A stretch of 43,232 bases of DNA from an uncultured Clostridia bacterium. GTDB lineage: Bacteria; Bacillota; Clostridia; Lachnospirales; CAG-274. The notes beneath the pieces were generated by a model. That model did no database searches. It saw nothing but the letters and a program-made list of their open reading frames with translations, and had not been told where the DNA came from. Positions 40,505-43,232 of the stretch are shown one piece after another. Positions within the stretch are counted from its first letter, which is position 1, and every line of letters starts with the position of its first letter. The stretch covers positions 1-43,232 of the forward strand of contig CANQVZ010000017.1 in the NCBI GenBank assembly GCA_947627425.1. Direction: 5' to 3'. A program made the position numbers and the translations under genes.

Positions 40505-40692
40505 GCAACCAAAAGCCCGTCATTATCATTCCGTAAACGAGCCTTTATTGCACAGAAAGATTTATCTGACAGCCGAAGGCTGGCTTTCAGCGAAGCTGAA
40601 AGTGCTGATATCAGCGAGTGTCGGAATCGATAAGACGGGCGGGGATATACTATTTTATACATTTCAGCAGGGCGGAAGAATACCGCCCTGCA
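40505..40692 (+). repeat. Composite intergenic repeat, family C copy 2
   Basis: Same order as 36941-37128: GCAACCAAAAGCCCGTC, CATTATCATTCCG, two-hairpin module (40547-40609), CGGAATCGATAAGACGGG (to 40639), then GCAGGGCGG/CCGCCCTGC hairpin. It lies 15 bp after family A copy 5 and just past the recD2 stop, for which the last hairpin may serve as terminator. Confidence 0.75.
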
Positions 40693-40706
40693 ATTGGGCG
40701 GCGGTT

Positions 40707-42956
40707 TCACCCCTCGGCGAATTCGGCGAATTCTCTCAGCTTATTGCAAAGTCCGGTATAGCGGAGGACCTCCCTATTATTATCCACCATTCTCTGCACG
40801 GTGCTTTCAAGTCCCGCTATGACAGCAAGCTCCCTTGCCCTTGTCAGCCCGGTATAGAGCAGATTTCGGCTCATGAGCATATCGGGACCGTTAAGCAGGG
40901 GCATGACCACCGCCTTGTATTCGCTTCCCTGGCTCTTGTGTATGGTGACGGCATAGCTCAGGTCTATCTCGTCCATTTGGCTGAAGTCATAGCGCACGGT
41001 CTTGTTGTCGTCAAAAACCACCTCGACATATTCGTTGTCGGTGTCTATATAGCTTATGATGCCCTCGTCGCCGTTGAAAACGCCCACGCCGTCCTCCGTT
41101 ACTCTGCCTTGGCGCACTATTTTCCACTCGGCGTTGTAGTTGTTCTTTATCTGCATGACCTTGTCGCCCTCGCGGAACTTAACTCCGCGGAATTCCTTTT
41201 CCCTCTTGAGCTGTGAGGGCGGGTTGAGCGCCTGCTGCAGGAGAGTATTGAGCGCCGTAACGCCCAAGGGCGATTTGCGCATGGGCGTGAGCACCTGTAT
41301 ATCCCGCAGGGGATCGCAGCCAAGGTACTTGGGAAGTCTTGTGGAAACAAGGCTCACTATGAGCGCGGATAATTCCTGTGTGCTCGTCCTGCGCATAAAG
41401 AAAAAGTCCTTGTCCTTCTGTCTTAGGTCGGGGTACTCGCCCCTGTTTATGAGATGGGCGTTTGTGACAATGGCGCTTTCGCGCGCCTGTCTGAATATCT
41501 CGTTGAGCCTGCACACCTTTATAACGCCCGAATTTATGATGTCCCTGAGCACATTGCCTGGTCCCACGGAGGGCAGCTGGTTGCTGTCGCCCACGAGTAT
41601 GAGCCTTGCGCCCTGGGGTATTGCCTTTAAAAGCGAATGAATGAGCAATATATCTATCATGGAGCTTTCGTCTATTATTATGACATCGGCTTCAAGGGGA
41701 TTGTCCTCGTTCTTGTCGAAGGTCTGATTGCGCGCGCACTCCTCCACAAAGCCTATGCCAAGAAGCCTGTGTATGGTGCTTGCGCTGTGTCCCGTAGCCT
41801 CCTCCATTCTCTTGGCTGCGCGTCCCGTGGGCGCGGCAAGCTCTATTTCCAGCCCCTCAGCCTCGCAAAGCTTTATTATGGCGTTTATGATGGTGGTCTT
41901 GCCCGTGCCGGGACCTCCCGTTATCACAAGTGCGCCGTTCTCCATTGCGGAAATTATGGCGGAGCGCTGCTGCGGTGCAAAGCTTATGCCCTCCGCACTC
42001 TCCAGAGCGTCTATGGCGTCATCGTAGTCGTTTTGCATATCGGGCAAGGCGGAGCTTAGCTCGTAGAGCTTTCTTGCGGTGTAGCCCTCGGCATAGAAGA
42101 AGTAATTGAGATATACCCTCTCGCTCTCGTCCCTGCGCTCTATCCACAGCTGACCGCCTATGTGCATTGCCGTAAGCTCGGTGGTGATGTGCTCGGCGTC
42201 TATGCCCAAAAGCTCCGCCGTTTCCCTCGTGAGCTCCTCCTTGGGCATATACACATGACCGTTGTTTGCCGAAAAATTGAGCACATATTTCACGCCCGCC
42301 CTTATCCTGTAGGGCGAGGTCTTGGATATGCCCACATTTTCGGCTATCCTGTCCGCTATTTTAAAGCCTATGCCGAATATGTCCTCGGCAAGGGAGTAGG
42401 GATTTTTGGTGACTACCTCTATTGTCCTGTCCTTGTAGCGCTTGTATATCCTCACGGCGTAGGAGGGCGTTATGCCGTATTCGCCCAGGAACAAAAGCGC
42501 GTGCCTTTCCTCAGCCTTTTCTCTGTACATCTCGCCTATCGCCATGGCTCTTTCACGGCTTATGCCCTTTATCTCCGCAAGCCTCTCCGGCTCCTTTTCC
42601 ATTATTTCAAGCGTATCTCTGCCGAATTTATCCACTATCCTCTTGGCAAATCTCGCGCCTATGCCCTTTATGACACCGCTCGAAAGATAGAGCTGTATAG
42701 CTCTCTCGGAGCGCGGCTCCGTCTTTTCGCACATTTCAATGTTTATCTGCTCGCCGTAGAAATGGTGAGTGACTACGCTTCCCGTCACCCTTACGGTCTC
42801 TCCCTGACTTACGGACGGCGCATAGCCCACACAGGTTATTTCGTCCTCGTCGATGTTCTCCGCCTCCGTGACGGTAAAAACGGCATAGCCGTTTTCGCTG
42901 TTGTAAAATGTGACCTTTTCAACTATTCCTTCTATTGTAACGGTGTTATTGTTCAT
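40707..42956 (-). CDS. recD2: ATP-dependent DNA helicase RecD2
   Basis: SF1B 5'-3' helicase of bacteria without RecBC, 749 residues, involved in repair and fork maintenance. N-terminal OB-like domain (TVTIEGIVEKVTFYNSENGYAVF), helix-hairpin-helix region (SSGVIKGIGARFAKRIVDKFG, GISRERAMAIGEMY), Walker A GGPGTGKTTIINAI (about 344-357), AAPTGRAAKRMEEATG, Walker B VIIIDESSMIDI, GDSNQLPSVGPGNVLRD, RQARESAIVTNAHLIN, SH3-like insert, and TIHKSQGSEYKAVVMPL. Full length. Its start overlaps the upstream transporter gene by 11 bp. Confidence 0.96.
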   Translation of the reverse strand: MNNNTVTIEGIVEKVTFYNSENGYAVFTVTEAENIDEDEITCVGYAPSVSQGETVRVTGSVVTHHFYGEQINIEMCEKTEPRSERAIQLYLSSGVIKGIGARFAKRIVDKFGRDTLEIMEKEPERLAEIKGISRERAMAIGEMYREKAEERHALLFLGEYGITPSYAVRIYKRYKDRTIEVVTKNPYSLAEDIFGIGFKIADRIAENVGISKTSPYRIRAGVKYVLNFSANNGHVYMPKEELTRETAELLGIDAEHITTELTAMHIGGQLWIERRDESERVYLNYFFYAEGYTARKLYELSSALPDMQNDYDDAIDALESAEGISFAPQQRSAIISAMENGALVITGGPGTGKTTIINAIIKLCEAEGLEIELAAPTGRAAKRMEEATGHSASTIHRLLGIGFVEECARNQTFDKNEDNPLEADVIIIDESSMIDILLIHSLLKAIPQGARLILVGDSNQLPSVGPGNVLRDIINSGVIKVCRLNEIFRQARESAIVTNAHLINRGEYPDLRQKDKDFFFMRRTSTQELSALIVSLVSTRLPKYLGCDPLRDIQVLTPMRKSPLGVTALNTLLQQALNPPSQLKREKEFRGVKFREGDKVMQIKNNYNAEWKIVRQGRVTEDGVGVFNGDEGIISYIDTDNEYVEVVFDDNKTVRYDFSQMDEIDLSYAVTIHKSQGSEYKAVVMPLLNGPDMLMSRNLLYTGLTRARELAVIAGLESTVQRMVDNNREVLRYTGLCNKLREFAEFAEG

Positions 42957-43232
42957 TTTTCATCTTCTCCAAAGACAGAATAAGCGAGGCGCCTATAAGA
43001 AGCGCCAGACCGAGTATGTCCGCGCCCGAAAACATTACCTTCATAAAAACAGCCGTGAGCACAGCCGAGGTAAGAGGCTCGGACGAGGCGAAAAGGCTCG
43101 CACTCGAAGCGCCCAAAAGCTGAACGCCCTTGAGATAAAAGCCGAAGGCGCCTATTGTGCCCACAAGCACTATGACCGACATAAATAAAAATGCCTCCGC
43201 ATCCCACACGCCCGTGAAAATATAGGGCCTTG
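42946..43232 (-). CDS. EamA/DMT family transporter, C-terminal part (cut by window edge)
   Basis: The reading frame runs open through the right edge (RPYIFTGVWDAEAFLFMSVIV...), so only the last about 94 residues are visible. They contain three hydrophobic segments with typical EamA C-terminal features: LVGTIGAFGFYLKGVQLLGASSASLFASSEPLTSAVLTAVFM (the A-S-L-x-x-x-EP motif) and ADILGLALLIGASLILS. Substrate unknown. Overlaps the recD2 start by 11 bp. Confidence 0.85.
   Translation of the reverse strand, partial: RPYIFTGVWDAEAFLFMSVIVLVGTIGAFGFYLKGVQLLGASSASLFASSEPLTSAVLTAVFMKVMFSGADILGLALLIGASLILSLEKMKNEQ

Noticed and set aside
40548..41216. 222-codon plus-strand ORF
   Set aside because: Starts in a repeat and continues antisense to recD2.

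Overview
The window looks like chromosomal DNA of a spore-forming, Gram-positive clostridial bacterium (Clostridia/Eubacteriales). Supporting signs are a GPR spore protease, SLH-anchored surface proteins, a fused ECF transporter ATPase, the rpsF-ssb-rpsR and yceD-rpmF operons, and consensus TTGACA-17-TATAAT promoters. A pectin-degrading gut or plant-fibre lifestyle is inferred from a rhamnogalacturonan acetylesterase, a PL1-type and a PL9-type pectate lyase, dockerins, and a cohesin-SLH surface protein. I cannot name the species.

Layout. 1-255: edge of a palindromic repeat mosaic. 256-3975 (-): SLH-anchored rhamnogalacturonan acetylesterase, then adenine deaminase. 4044-4947 (-): a three-gene, ATGA-coupled DUF3791/DUF3990 cassette, probably an ADP-ribosyltransferase-type toxin-antitoxin. 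5356-5715: an orphan small gene. 5790-12741 (-): a large PL1 pectate lyase with a C-terminal dockerin, and a nitronate monooxygenase - SseB - PL9 pectate lyase (N-terminal dockerin) gene run. 12933-14825 (+): NusG-II protein, Gx transporter and ApbE flavin transferase. 15170-15362 (-): candidate structured RNA. 16134-17036 (+): Cys/Asn-rich, probably spore coat protein with a sigma-K-like promoter, followed by tRNA-Thr(CGU). 17304-18784 (-): ispE and a small hypothetical gene. 19103-20518 (-): cohesin plus three SLH repeats. 20587-26857 (-): ecfA(fused)-ecfT-truA-mltG-trmR-trhP operon. 26858-27844: repeats, two tandem minus-strand sRNA-like units and gene remnants. 27845-31944 (-): a 53-codon peptide gene and a 1307-residue secreted protein. 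32013-32228: a second elaborate structured RNA. 33000-34030 (+): rpsF-ssb-rpsR. 34106-35086 (-): gpr. 35300-35560 (+): rpsT. 35962-36648 (-): yceD-rpmF. 37291-40180 (-): cytidylate kinase-like gene and a polar amino-acid ABC transporter. 40707-43232 (-): recD2 and the 3' part of an EamA-type transporter.

How it fits together. The most interesting reading is a minimal cellulosome-like 'pectinosome'. The single-cohesin SLH protein would be a cell-wall docking site for dockerin-bearing pectate lyases encoded 8-15 kb away, while the acetylesterase is tethered directly by its own SLH repeats. The noncoding DNA is also unusual. At least four families of palindromic, MITE-like elements fill the gaps. 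One of them keeps two hairpins while their sequences change, and it appears to have inserted cleanly into one of the two tandem sRNA units.
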